NCBI GenBank assembly: GCA_020186115.1
Contig: WSYJ01000135.1
Location: 62,001 to 126,000 of the forward strand
Length of the DNA stretch: 64,000 nucleotides
Reading direction: 5' to 3'
Source of the DNA: Histomonas meleagridis
Lineage: Eukaryota > Parabasalia > Tritrichomonadida > Dientamoebidae
How positions within the stretch are numbered: position 1 is the first letter of the stretch; each line of letters opens with the position of its first letter. Under the pieces are notes generated by a model. It was given only the letters and a program-made list of their open reading frames with translations. It did no database searches and was not told the DNA's origin. The position numbers and the translations under genes are program-made. Positions 51,901 through 60,383 of the stretch are shown here, piece after piece.

Positions 51901-52120
51901 ATTGCGCTTGTGACAAAACGTCTACTATTTCTAGTACATCCTTTAAAGAATCTGTTGAAACGCCAACAATTTCATTAAATTTTTGAATAAATTTTTCAAT
52001 TTCTTCAGGACGAGAATCTTTAATTTCATTGTCACTGAATTGTTCCCCATCTGTTTGCATATTAAAATCTGATGATCTCACTTGAGATGTAGAGGAAAAG
52101 TCGGATGGAGATTCATCCAT
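48965..52120 (-). CDS. Long coiled-coil protein
   Basis: About 1051 residues from the first ATG (52118-52120, MDESPSDFSS). The frame extends to 52165 but begins there with TTG. From about residue 75 to 1000 the sequence is almost unbroken heptad coiled coil (for example KLKVKISNLKKKNHNLIAQL and NDLEDKNKHNEELQNLIQDT), with an acidic/Ser-rich N terminus and a short basic C-terminal tail (KNHKAKKVSVERLGKYPKFS). Proteins of this sort are golgins, basal-body or nuclear scaffolds; no GRIP or other targeting domain is visible, so the site is unknown. Divergent from the second ankyrin gene by 85 bp. Confidence 0.75.
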   Translation of the reverse strand: MDESPSDFSSTSQVRSSDFNMQTDGEQFSDNEIKDSRPEEIEKFIQKFNEIVGVSTDSLKDVLEIVDVLSQAQFAKKNQVSDPNEENNKLKVKISNLKKKNHNLIAQLQKSESINSSLQNSIDQLSIEKQRNQEALLSMEKRLTTAHQEISDLKKQQNNLSDSRKALNDSLTSLSDLLQSQIEDSSKLMDQRNELVNIINKQNLVIQTYESQLSNFLESHKNLKRQNKNQGNITTESDIPIALISIVKICNNLYSKFSSSIEKIINDSNITFLERINKIITFICDSLNQYEQEKKDLITEKENLNEKLSEIQTKCLRILSMYSEEIKFLQSIAHSNDLQSCIFYRPETATTIQMDKDTKNELIQHCIRVSNYIEETIPELNINEISNAFEQFEKIDPTEIFDLMSANKLEKKLNEFLKRMESNESQDFYELFYIFSAQAFINDILQNHAIELRTKYDYIIREIKQKNLDEEQNIDTIKSMKKIIKHLQHQQNKAIRILSKYFNINDDTNILSFAKKLMENIEQNNIQHPEAKHLQKQLNEIVTEKEKMTDELNYQLEKTEEAISNSAQAYQQTINDLNTKINQLTNDLEDKNKHNEELQNLIQDTKTQLENTTNELKQQKEIFDSSIQQYKENYENQLSQLQSTKNKCQELEKNIEKATNIIENLRKEKKEHKNRIELLENINLKSIESLREKSKALREQYEREIHQMQAKFEITQQENENFKNEKRSMQATIEELTLKLHNLNISKKSTELKLKSQEDKFEGQKQTIIMQYATKLKSIESQYQDKINYNNEEETKLINEFIDNANMNLRMQLSYIDLSPLNIKIFLNNLTDELNKKSHTQEIYENTVTDLLKVQKLLKLDESDEIFEPINKLLLDYKQLKKSIKKYKNNYEETTKQIQDLYKEIRKAEGKIYSLNQWENWGRKLHNVLLDVSCTTYSSNQLRLSLEEAILSSTSNKKVLLRLISLRQQKNLLLKFDKDLMKHKENVQPSWNSTMAVIICCCKLMKLSGSLFINKNAPSSISSSSPAKNHKAKKVSVERLGKYPKFSIFNV

Positions 52121-52205
52121 TCTTTTTAACGTCTTTTCAGAAAAACGTTTTTTGGCGGTAAACAAGAACGTTTAAATTGCACTTTTTGGATAAAATATAA
52201 ATGAG

Positions 52206-53423
52206 ATGGGAAGCAATCAAAGTACTCAAAACCAGAAAGGACTTCAAAAATTGAAACAACTTGAGGAAGTTATATTTAATTTAAATTCAAAGAATCTAAA
52301 TGAATCAATTGTATCATCCTTTACCTATTTCGATCAAGAATATCCATATTCATTCTATCTCATTATTTGTCGACTTTTATATTCATATTTTATTTCTAAA
52401 GGTTGTGGTGATATATGTTTAGAATATATTAAAAAGCTTGAAATAAAAGAAAAAGAAATATTTAATAACAATTTCAGAATTGATAATAAAACAAACAATA
52501 AAGTAATCCGAATATTTGCAAAATTTCTCTTATCTATTGACACACAAGAATCGAATTATCTTCTTGAAAAAATGATAGAAGAACATTTGATTGATCCAAA
52601 AATTTATAAATTGATTTATAAACAAAAAAGGCCATATTTTGCTCATTTAATTTCAATCAAAGAAATTTGGTGGTATAATCAATATAGTAAATTTTATAAT
52701 AACTTTCATGCAAATTATGAAGAACTTTCAAAGAATAATTGGAAACTTCATAAGCAATTAATTAAAGAAGGACATAATCCAAATGAAATTGCAAAAATCA
52801 TTCGAAAAGATGAAATCGAAAAACTTCAAGAAATATCATCACAAACAAATTTAGATTTTAATCAAAAAATTAGGCCATCACTTTATGAAAGATGTTCATT
52901 TATTAATGAAGAAAATGTTTCATTAATTGATTATGCAGCATTTTTTGGATCAGTTAAATGTTTTAAATATTTACTTATGAATAATGCTAATGTACATAAC
53001 ACAGGTAAATATGCAGTTGCAGGTGGAAATCTTGAAATTATTCATTTGTGTGAACAGAATCATTCATCATTTGAAAATGCATTTAAAACAGCAATTATGT
53101 TTCATCGAAATGATATCTTTAAATATCTTTATGACAATAATTTCGATAACTATTATTTGCCTCCATTAGCATGGGAATGTGTTTCATTTGATAACTATAA
53201 AATTCTTTCATATATGGAAAGAAAAGAAGGGATGGAATTTGATGAATCTTTCATTAAAGATTCACTAAAAACTGATAATTTGTTCCTTATACAATATCTT
53301 CTTGAAAAGAATCCAGTCACATTAAATATTTTCAACCCCAAATTATTTTCTAATTTTTGTAATATTGAACTCTTTAAATATCTTAATAAAAATGGACATA
53401 TAATATATAAAAATATAAATTAG
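52206..53423 (+). CDS. DUF3447-type ankyrin protein with N-myristoylation signal, first coding block
   Basis: 405 codons to a TAG that lies inside the first spacer; the true block ends at YKN (53414). Same plan as the 24-25 kb gene: helical DUF3447 half, HKQLIKEGHNPNEIAKIIRK, then SLYERCSFINEENVSLIDYA, AFFGSVKCFKYLLMN and GKYAVAGGNLEIIHLCEQN. It starts MGSNQST, a good N-myristoylation sequence (Gly2, Ser6), so it may be anchored to membranes. Its paralogue starting at 25260 lacks this. The gene continues through the modules at 53495-54266, ending in a hydrophobic tail. Confidence 0.78.
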   Translation: MGSNQSTQNQKGLQKLKQLEEVIFNLNSKNLNESIVSSFTYFDQEYPYSFYLIICRLLYSYFISKGCGDICLEYIKKLEIKEKEIFNNNFRIDNKTNNKVIRIFAKFLLSIDTQESNYLLEKMIEEHLIDPKIYKLIYKQKRPYFAHLISIKEIWWYNQYSKFYNNFHANYEELSKNNWKLHKQLIKEGHNPNEIAKIIRKDEIEKLQEISSQTNLDFNQKIRPSLYERCSFINEENVSLIDYAAFFGSVKCFKYLLMNNANVHNTGKYAVAGGNLEIIHLCEQNHSSFENAFKTAIMFHRNDIFKYLYDNNFDNYYLPPLAWECVSFDNYKILSYMERKEGMEFDESFIKDSLKTDNLFLIQYLLEKNPVTLNIFNPKLFSNFCNIELFKYLNKNGHIIYKNIN

Positions 53424-54266
53424 TTTTATTTAATGTTTTTTATATTGATTGTATATTTTAATATATTAATTGGATTTTATTCAAATTGTTTAAAACATCA
53501 CTTATGAATGCATCTGATATTGGAAATATTTCATTAGTTAAAATACTTTTAAAACAAAAAGATTTTAATATTAATGCTAAAGATTTTTTTATAATTTCAT
53601 TTAAAATTTATTTTAACAATTTGATATTAATAAATAATATTTGGAAATATTTTAAATAATAATGGACAGCACTTATGTATGCATCACGATATTCTAACCC
53701 AAAAATAGTTAAATTGCTTCTTGAACAAGAAGGAATTGATATTAATGCTAAAAATATTTATTTATTATGGCTAATGTTTATTATAAAATATTTAATGTTT
53801 TGAAATAATATTTGGAAATTATTGAAATTATTTGATACAGCACTTATGCTTGCTTCCGAGTATGGATTTATTAAAAGAGCTAAATTACTTTTAGATAAAG
53901 GAATTGATATTAATGTTAAAAACCTTTTTTTGTTGAATATAAAACTTATTATAATAACTTGATATTTAAAAATAATAATTGGTAGTTATCTATATCATTT
54001 AAAACAGCTCTTAATCTAGCAACTGAAAATGGTCATAAGGAAATAGTTAAATTGCTTCTTGAACAAAAAAGGATAAATACAAACATTCAAGATGTTAGTA
54101 TAATAAAATCAATGCTTATATCTTTGATTTAATCTTTTAAAATATTATATGGAATTAATTAAAATAATATAATACAGCATTTACATCTGATTCTAATGTA
54201 AAGAAAATTGTAAAAGTTACAGGGTTAGCATTTCTTGTATTTGCTATAGTCAAGAATATTAAATGA
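53415..54266 (+). repeat. Spaced ankyrin modules and terminal exon of the myristoylated DUF3447 gene
   Basis: Modules start at 53495, 53666, 53837 and 54004 (30, 30, 29 and 30 codons, no stops), and a terminal block at 54174 reads TAFTSDSNVKKIVKVTGLAF plus LVFAIVKNIK to TGA 54264-54266. Spacers are 80, 81, 81, 80 and 80 nt with the ATAATATTTGGAA-type block. Because 80 and 81 differ in phase while the modules stay in frame, the spacers cannot be translated through. They resemble introns but have no common GT start. Confidence 0.75.
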
Positions 54267-54593
54267 ACTATATATATATTTGTTAGAATCTTGTTGAAAA
54301 AAAGTACAAAATTTGTTTTAAATTTAGGATTTAATCATCATCAAACCAAAATCATTGCTCACATACAATTGTTTTGTTATATTTTTGGCTTAACAATTTT
54401 TTATATTTTAAAACAGAAAATTTTAATTAATAAAAAACCTTTTTTTTTTTCTTAAAGATTCAAGTAATATCGCATAGTATTTTACTACAAATATAAGAAT
54501 TGTTAAAATATTTAAAATTAAATAAGAAAAATATATAAATTTCTTATTAAATAAGAAAAATATATAAATTATTTTGATGATAAAATCGATAAT
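54267..54593. other. Convergent intergenic region
   Basis: 327 bp. Contains a 10-nt T-run near 54446 and a direct duplication of AAATAAGAAAAATATATAAAT at 54522-54567. No gene seen. Confidence 0.5.
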
Positions 54594-55217
54594 TTAATAA
54601 ACTTCGCATCCTCCCTTTTTGCTCTTTGATTTCTTCTTATGATGCTTTTTTAGTGAAGGAGGAACATTTTCGCTTGCTGACTTCCCTCCGACTTCTCCGC
54701 ATTCTGAAATGATGATGTTGGCGGTTGTCGCTCCTTTTCCTTCTGTTCCATACTTTTCAATATCTCGAATTACTTCCATACCCTCAACAACACGTCCGAA
54801 AACGACATGCTTTCCATCCAAATGTGGCTTTGGTGAATATGTAATGAAAAATTGTGATCGATTTTTGTTTGGTCCAGAATTGGCCATTGAAAGTACTCCT
54901 TCTCCATCGTGTTTCAATGTGAAATTTTCATCATCAAAGAATTGAGGTCCATAAATGGATTCACCGCCAGTTCCATTTCCATTAACAAAATCACCTCCTT
55001 GTGCAACAAAACCAGGGATAATTCTATGAATTTTACATCCTTTATAGCACAGCCATTTCCCACAATTACCAATGCCTTTTTCTCCAGTGCAAAGACATCT
55101 AAAATTTTCAGCTGTCTTCGGCACAACATCCGCCCTTAACTCCATAATAACTTTTCCAACATCTTTCCCATTGACACTGATTTCAAAATAAACTTTCGGA
55201 TTTTCCTTTGTTTCCAT
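54594..55217 (-). CDS. Cyclophilin-type peptidyl-prolyl isomerase with lysine-rich tail
   Basis: 207 residues. The cyclophilin A core is complete over about residues 6-172: [26 protein letters not shown]-equivalent [55 protein letters not shown] and [12 protein letters not shown]. The catalytic Arg (in HRIIP), the QGGDF and SQFFI sites and the cyclosporin-site region [10 protein letters not shown] are kept. In place of the usual Trp there is HLDG. A 30-residue extension ends in [12 protein letters not shown], a possible nuclear or RNA-binding tail. Divergent from the truncated DUF3447 copy. The stop is TAAA. Confidence 0.95.
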   Translation of the reverse strand: METKENPKVYFEISVNGKDVGKVIMELRADVVPKTAENFRCLCTGEKGIGNCGKWLCYKGCKIHRIIPGFVAQGGDFVNGNGTGGESIYGPQFFDDENFTLKHDGEGVLSMANSGPNKNRSQFFITYSPKPHLDGKHVVFGRVVEGMEVIRDIEKYGTEGKGATTANIIISECGEVGGKSASENVPPSLKKHHKKKSKSKKGGCEVY

Positions 55218-55238
55218 TTTTCAAAAAAGTGACAAAAT

Positions 55239-55244
55239 AACGAT
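55239..55244 (-). promoter_or_regulatory. AACGAT/ATCGTT element upstream of cyclophilin
   Basis: TAACGATA on the plus strand; in gene orientation ATATCGTTA, 21 nt before the ATG. TAACGATA matches the extended Myb-recognition element described for Trichomonas vaginalis promoters. Confidence 0.45.
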
Positions 55245-55371
55245 ATTTCGAAAAAAGAAACAGAACCAAAATGCATCAAAAGCAACAACAATCAGAAATC
55301 TCAAAACAAATGGAAAACAATTACAACTCTCAAAAACATAATCTTTGGTTTGGATATAGATAATTTTGCTC

Positions 55372-56264
55372 AATCATCGAATTTTATTATCAATATATTA
55401 ATAGTAATAATTTTGATATATATTTGAGATTATTACAAGAAATTGAAAAATATGAAGAAAATAATAAAATCAACACAAAAATAATAAATTTATTTTCTCA
55501 ATTTCTACTTAAAGAAAACACACAAGAATCATTTTATTTACTTGATCATGTAATTAAGTATAATTTACTTGAATCAAAAATCATTCAAAATATATTTAAA
55601 CCATTTTTTGTTCATATTAATCAAGATAAATCAGATAAATATGAATCTTTATTTGATCAAGAAAATATTTCTTATGACGAACTTTCAAAGAATGATTTTG
55701 AACTTCATAAGCAATCAATTAAAGAAGTACATAATCCAAAAGAAATTGTAAAAATAATTCGAAATGATGAAATAGAAAAACTTCAAGAAATATCATCACA
55801 AAATGAATTCGATTTTAATCAAATAATTCCAAAATCACTTTATGAAAGATGCTCATTTATAAATGAAGAAAATGTTACATTAATTGATTATGCAGCATTT
55901 TTTTCTTCTGTTAAATGTTTTAAATATTTACTTATGAATGGCTCTAAAGTAAATAATACAGGTAAATATGCAATTGCAGGTGGAAATCTTGAAATTATTC
56001 ATCTATGTGAACAGAATCATTCATCATTTAAAGATGCATATGAAGCAGCAATTATATTCCATCGAAATAAAATTTTTCAATATCTTTATGAAAATAAAAT
56101 TAAACATACTTCTCCATCTCTATGAATACTTTTGGTACAACCTTGAAACCTTAGACAAACTATTATCATTACGCAGAATAACATATAATTTTTTAAAAAT
56201 TTCTCTCGATATCGAATTGGTTGAAAGCATTAATAAATTCGAATTAGATACAGAAAGCACATGA
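55372..56264 (+). pseudogene. Truncated DUF3447 ankyrin copy
   Basis: The frame is open from 55375 to TGA 56123-56125 but has no ATG at its 5' end (the first possible starts are TTG). It aligns with the other two DUF3447 genes from SIIEFYYQYI through HKQSIKEVHNPKEIVKIIR, SLYERCSFINEENVTLIDYA and GKYAIAGGNLEIIHLCEQN. A frameshift near 56105 then moves the continuation (EYFWYNLETLDKLLSLRRIT to a TGA at 56262-56264) into another frame. About 100 N-terminal residues are missing; a possible original start, MHQKQQQSEISKQMENNYNS, lies at 55271 in a different frame. There is no spaced ankyrin array behind it. It is probably a dead copy. Confidence 0.65.
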
Positions 56265-56777
56265 GTAATGAATTGTGACTAAAATTGTTCCACTTTGTAT
56301 CTATAAAATTTATCAATAGTTTCCAACCATTTACACAATATTTGAATGAACACATAATATTTTAACTTTTTATTTCATTTTCTAAAATAAAATAATTATT
56401 CGAGTTTTTGTTTTTTCAAAGCTTTATTTAAAAGTGAAAATTCCCATCACTTCAAACCGTTCATGAAAACATAGAATAAGATGGTTATATATAAATATTT
56501 AAACCTATGTGCAGATTGGTTAAGTTCATATGAATCTAAAATATGTTACAATAAGAAACCAATACAACATTCATACACATACAAAGCAGATGGATTTTTC
56601 TATTTTTCCAAATTTAAAATGATATGAATTTTTTTTTCATTTAAATATTTTTACTATAAAATCCACAAAAGAGCAAATACGTAAACTTAACATTGTTCAT
56701 GTGTGAACTAAAATGAAAAAATTAACTCCACGCCAGAAACAAATATTTCCCGTGAACCAGAGAGCTAAAAAAATAAT
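56265..56777. other. Gene-free convergent region
   Basis: 513 bp, AT-rich. No gene, tRNA or repeat recognised. Confidence 0.5.
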
Positions 56778-57305
56778 TTAATATGTTGTGCATATTTTTT
56801 TTGGTTTTTCATCTTTAGGAGATCTCATCATTCTGATTAAAGTAGAAAACATTACATAGATATTTATGTTTTCCTTAGCAGAAGTTTCAAAGAAGTTTGC
56901 CCCAAATTTTTTTGCAAGTATTTTACCTTGAAATTGAGATATTATCCTTTGATCTTCGAGATCACACTTGTTTCCACATATAACAAGTGGTATTTGATTT
57001 CCTCTTTCTTTAACAATATCTGTACATAGACGTTCTGCATTTTCGAACGAATAGGGAAAATCTATCGAGTACATTACGATAAAACCATTAGCTTCCGAAA
57101 ACATCTTTTTCCTGAACTCAAAATAATCATCGCTTCTATCACCAAAATAAAAGAAAAGTTTCGTATTTACATTATCAACCAATAAAGTATGCTCATATAT
57201 ATAATCATCAATTGTAGGATCAAAAACATCATATTTAAGTTTTCTTAGGATTGATCTTGCGCCAGATACACTTTGTCCACGAATGACAACTAGATATTCC
57301 TCCAT
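56778..57305 (-). CDS. Ras-like GTPase homologue with broken P-loop
   Basis: 175 residues with the Ras-fold order: effector loop FDPTIDDYI (as in Ras YDPTIEDSY), a hydrophobic strand GFIVMYSID, the NKCD base-binding motif (112-115) and FFETSAKENI. But the P-loop reads RGQSVSGARS, with Ala and Arg where the catalytic Lys-Ser/Thr should be, and the switch II DTAG is replaced by YFGDRSD. It should therefore bind nucleotide weakly or not at all: a pseudo-GTPase. The C terminus CTTY is CaaX-like in position but not a good prenylation signal. The frame is clean and the stop is TAAA, so it is maintained rather than decaying. Confidence 0.82.
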   Translation of the reverse strand: MEEYLVVIRGQSVSGARSILRKLKYDVFDPTIDDYIYEHTLLVDNVNTKLFFYFGDRSDDYFEFRKKMFSEANGFIVMYSIDFPYSFENAERLCTDIVKERGNQIPLVICGNKCDLEDQRIISQFQGKILAKKFGANFFETSAKENINIYVMFSTLIRMMRSPKDEKPKKICTTY

Positions 57306-58445
57306 GCTGTGTCAGTCATAACGGTTTTTTAAGTTCTGTTTCTATCGAAAAAAATGGCTTTTTGAATACTTTTGATCGGTAAATGAGCTTTAACAAACAC
57401 AAATATCTTGGACAAAAATCGGAGTTCAAAAGTAAAACATTGATCTTTGAAATTTAATATTATATATAAAATTTAAACAAATTTGAGGAAATATTTAAAA
57501 TATCTTGAAATTAATTTGATACTCATATTGGAAAACATCATCTACATAACTACAACACAATGGCTAACCTAATACCCTCGCTTAGTATTGGTATATAAAT
57601 ATATATATATATATAAATATCGCATTATTTAATTTCTTTGGTTTTTTCCTTATTATTACATTCACTTATGAAACATGACGAAAGGCATTTCATATAGTTT
57701 TGCTCAAATGCTCAAAAAAATTCAAGAAATTATTCATTTTTTTTTCTGATTATTTAATGCCTTCCATCATCAAAGTTAATGCTAAAATCTCATGAGAAGA
57801 ATTTGTTACCCAAAAAAATATCTGGAAATTAATTTAATGCTCATTTTGATAAAAATCGACTACATCAATAAACCACAATGAAGAGTGGTATGTATATATT
57901 TTTTGTATTCGAATTAAAAAAAAACATATAGAGAAATGAAAAAACCATGTAAAGCTCAGTCAGAAGGGCTCATTAGCTAATCAAATGTAGATAACATTTA
58001 CTGAATTTTATTATGGGATCAACTTTGATTTTAAGGAGTTTTTCAAAATTAATCAAGATTATAAAAATGGATAATTTTTGAATTTAAAACCCAATGTTTA
58101 TTATTGATTTATTCTATAAATTAACATCGAAGTCTCTTGTGATTTTCCTGTATTCACATTTATAATTTTGTATACATTACAAAATAAACCATTCAATAAA
58201 TATCAATTTCATACCATTATTAGATATTATATTATTATAAAAATATTATAAGATACAGCATGAACAAATTCAATCAATATAGAAACATTATCTTAAGTGA
58301 AAAAAGCTTAAAGAGCGTTGATGCCTTTTATCAATTATTCTTTTTACTAAATAAATTCAAGTGTGCAAGAAAGACAAAAAATAATATTTGGTAAACGTTT
58401 ACCTCTTTCTTAACAAAGCTTGTCAATTTCCTTAAACAAGAAGAA
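57306..58445. other. 1.1-kb gene-free region with diverged direct duplication
   Basis: Copies of a segment of about 65 nt at 57498-57563 and 57816-57880 (shared core GAAATTAATTTRATRCTCAT and later CTACAT...CACAATG), 318 bp apart. An (AT)n run lies at 57594-57616. No gene recognised; a promoter for the LisH-WD40 gene is at the right end. Confidence 0.5.
58390..58403. promoter_or_regulatory. Perfect 14-bp palindrome upstream of TBL1-like gene
   Basis: GGTAAACGTTTACC, a perfect palindrome 42 nt before the ATG. It could be a dimeric transcription-factor site; it occurs nowhere else that I noticed in the window. Confidence 0.4.
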
Positions 58446-59897
58446 ATGTCTATGACAGCAGACGAAGTAAACTTTCTTATTAGACGTTATCTTCAAGAGT
58501 CAGGCTACCAACACACTGCTTTTATGTTTGGTAGTGAAGCCATGTTAGATCAAACAAATTTTAGTAATATTGATCTCCCACCACAAGCTCTTATCACCAT
58601 TCTCAAGAAAGGTATGTTATACATGCAACTTGAGAAAGGCATTAATGAACGTGCACGTACCGAAGATTCACCTGAAAACATCATAATTTCAATAATAGAT
58701 GCAATCAAAAATAAAGAGCCCATACGTCCACCTTCACGTCAAGCGCCCAAATCCCGTCAATCCAGTCAACAATCCCAGCATTCGGCGCCTCAAACACAAA
58801 CTCTTGAAATCAAGCCCAGCTCCATAATATCACTTCGCGGGCATTATGGCGAAGTATTTTGTGGTTCCTGGAGTCCGGATGGCCAATACTTTGCCTCAGG
58901 CTCATCTGATGCCACAGCCATTATCTGGGAGTTTCAAAATAATCATTATCAATCACACACAGTATTAGATCATGCCTCTCAACAAAGCCGTTCAGACAAA
59001 GACATCGCTGCGCTTTGCTGGAACTCCACCGGTACGCTTTTAGCCACCGGTTGTTTCGATGGTACATCTCGCATCTGGACCAACCATGGCGAACTTAAGT
59101 TTGTTCTTCAGCGCCACACGGACTCCATCTTCACAGTGCAATTCTCACCCAACGACGAGTATCTAGCGACGGGTTCTAGCGATACGAAAGTCATCATATG
59201 GCAAGTCAGCAGCGGGGAAATTGTCCAAACGTTTACACATCACACGTCGCGTGTCACTGACATCTCGTGGCTCGACAACAAAACGTTTGCGACTTCCTCG
59301 AGCGACTTAAAAATCTGCGTCTGTAACATTGGGAACCAAAAGCCGATTTTCACATTGCAAGGACACACTAACGACATCAATAAAATATGCTGGGACCCTA
59401 CGAAGCGTTTGTTAGCTTCGTGTTCCGATGATACCACGATACGTATTTGGCGGCCGTATGATCGAATGATGCCAATACTTTTGCAAGGGCATACTGATCA
59501 TGTATATTCTATCTGTTGGTTACCTAATAATAATAATTTTAATAGTAATAATGGAGGTAATAATAATCGAATTATTGCTTCCGCTTCTTTTGATTTTACA
59601 ATTAGGATTTGGGATATACAAAACCATTCGTGTGTAATGTGCTTGAATAGACATAAGGCGGCTGTTTATACTTTGTCGTTTTCACCAAATGGTAAATATT
59701 TGGTGTCTGGTGGATCTGATAGCAAATTGTGCTTCTGGAGAATGAACGACGGGAATTTGGTCGCTGAATGTACAATGAGCGGTGGTGTCTTCGAGGCGCA
59801 ATGGAATAATAGTGGAAATTGCGTGGCTGCTTGTCTGTCCGATGCAACCGTGGCGATAATTCCAGATGATGTTATTAAGGAATTGGATAAAAAATAA
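58446..59897 (+). CDS. TBL1: LisH-WD40 protein, TBL1/TBL1XR1 (Ebi)-like
   Basis: 483 residues. The N terminus MSMTADEVNFLIRRYLQESG, then FMFGSEA, PPQALITILKKGMLYMQLEK and GINE matches the TBL1/Ebi LisH plus F-box-like segment very closely (SSDEVNFLVYRYLQESG, PPAALISIIQKGLQYVEAE). A Ser/Gln linker leads to seven or eight WD40 repeats from about residue 130: LRGHYGEVFCGSWSPDGQYF, GTLLATGCFDGTSRIW, LQRHTDSIFTVQFSPNDEYL, LQGHTNDINKICWDPTKRLL, LQGHTDHVYSICWLP and more. In animals TBL1 is a histone-binding subunit of the SMRT/NCoR-HDAC3 corepressor. An Asn-rich insert (about 362-376) interrupts one WD repeat. Higher GC than its neighbours. The stop is TAAA. Confidence 0.9.
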   Translation: MSMTADEVNFLIRRYLQESGYQHTAFMFGSEAMLDQTNFSNIDLPPQALITILKKGMLYMQLEKGINERARTEDSPENIIISIIDAIKNKEPIRPPSRQAPKSRQSSQQSQHSAPQTQTLEIKPSSIISLRGHYGEVFCGSWSPDGQYFASGSSDATAIIWEFQNNHYQSHTVLDHASQQSRSDKDIAALCWNSTGTLLATGCFDGTSRIWTNHGELKFVLQRHTDSIFTVQFSPNDEYLATGSSDTKVIIWQVSSGEIVQTFTHHTSRVTDISWLDNKTFATSSSDLKICVCNIGNQKPIFTLQGHTNDINKICWDPTKRLLASCSDDTTIRIWRPYDRMMPILLQGHTDHVYSICWLPNNNNFNSNNGGNNNRIIASASFDFTIRIWDIQNHSCVMCLNRHKAAVYTLSFSPNGKYLVSGGSDSKLCFWRMNDGNLVAECTMSGGVFEAQWNNSGNCVAACLSDATVAIIPDDVIKELDKK

Positions 59898-60383
59898 AAT
59901 ATTTGTATGTTAAGAAATCTAAAAAATGTATTGTTTTGGAAAGGATTGAAATTCATTAAATGTTTATGATGAAATTTTATTGTAATCAGAAGTGTTATAA
60001 TCGAATACAGGATAATTATAAAGGAAGAACTTTAACATATAATTTTATTTTATGTATTTGTTATTAACTGAATGATTTAAAGATAAGAAAAAGATATTTG
60101 TATATGAATCAAAATTTCCTTATATTCATGTTGTTATAAAAACAGTTTATGAACTATTATTTTTATGTTTGTAGAAGATCTTTAACAAATTTCATCATGA
60201 TCAAATGTATAATATTAGAATCAATAGGATACAATTTTATACCTAAATCGGATCTATTTTCGAATCTTTCTTTCATTCTTTATATAAATCCTTTGAACAA
60301 ACAATAGTAAAAAATTTTAGAAAATGATTTCATTTTATTGAAAAAAACAATTATATAACAATAACATTTATTCGATTTATTTT
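59898..60383. other. Convergent intergenic region
   Basis: 486 bp between two 3' ends, AT-rich, nothing recognised. Confidence 0.5.
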
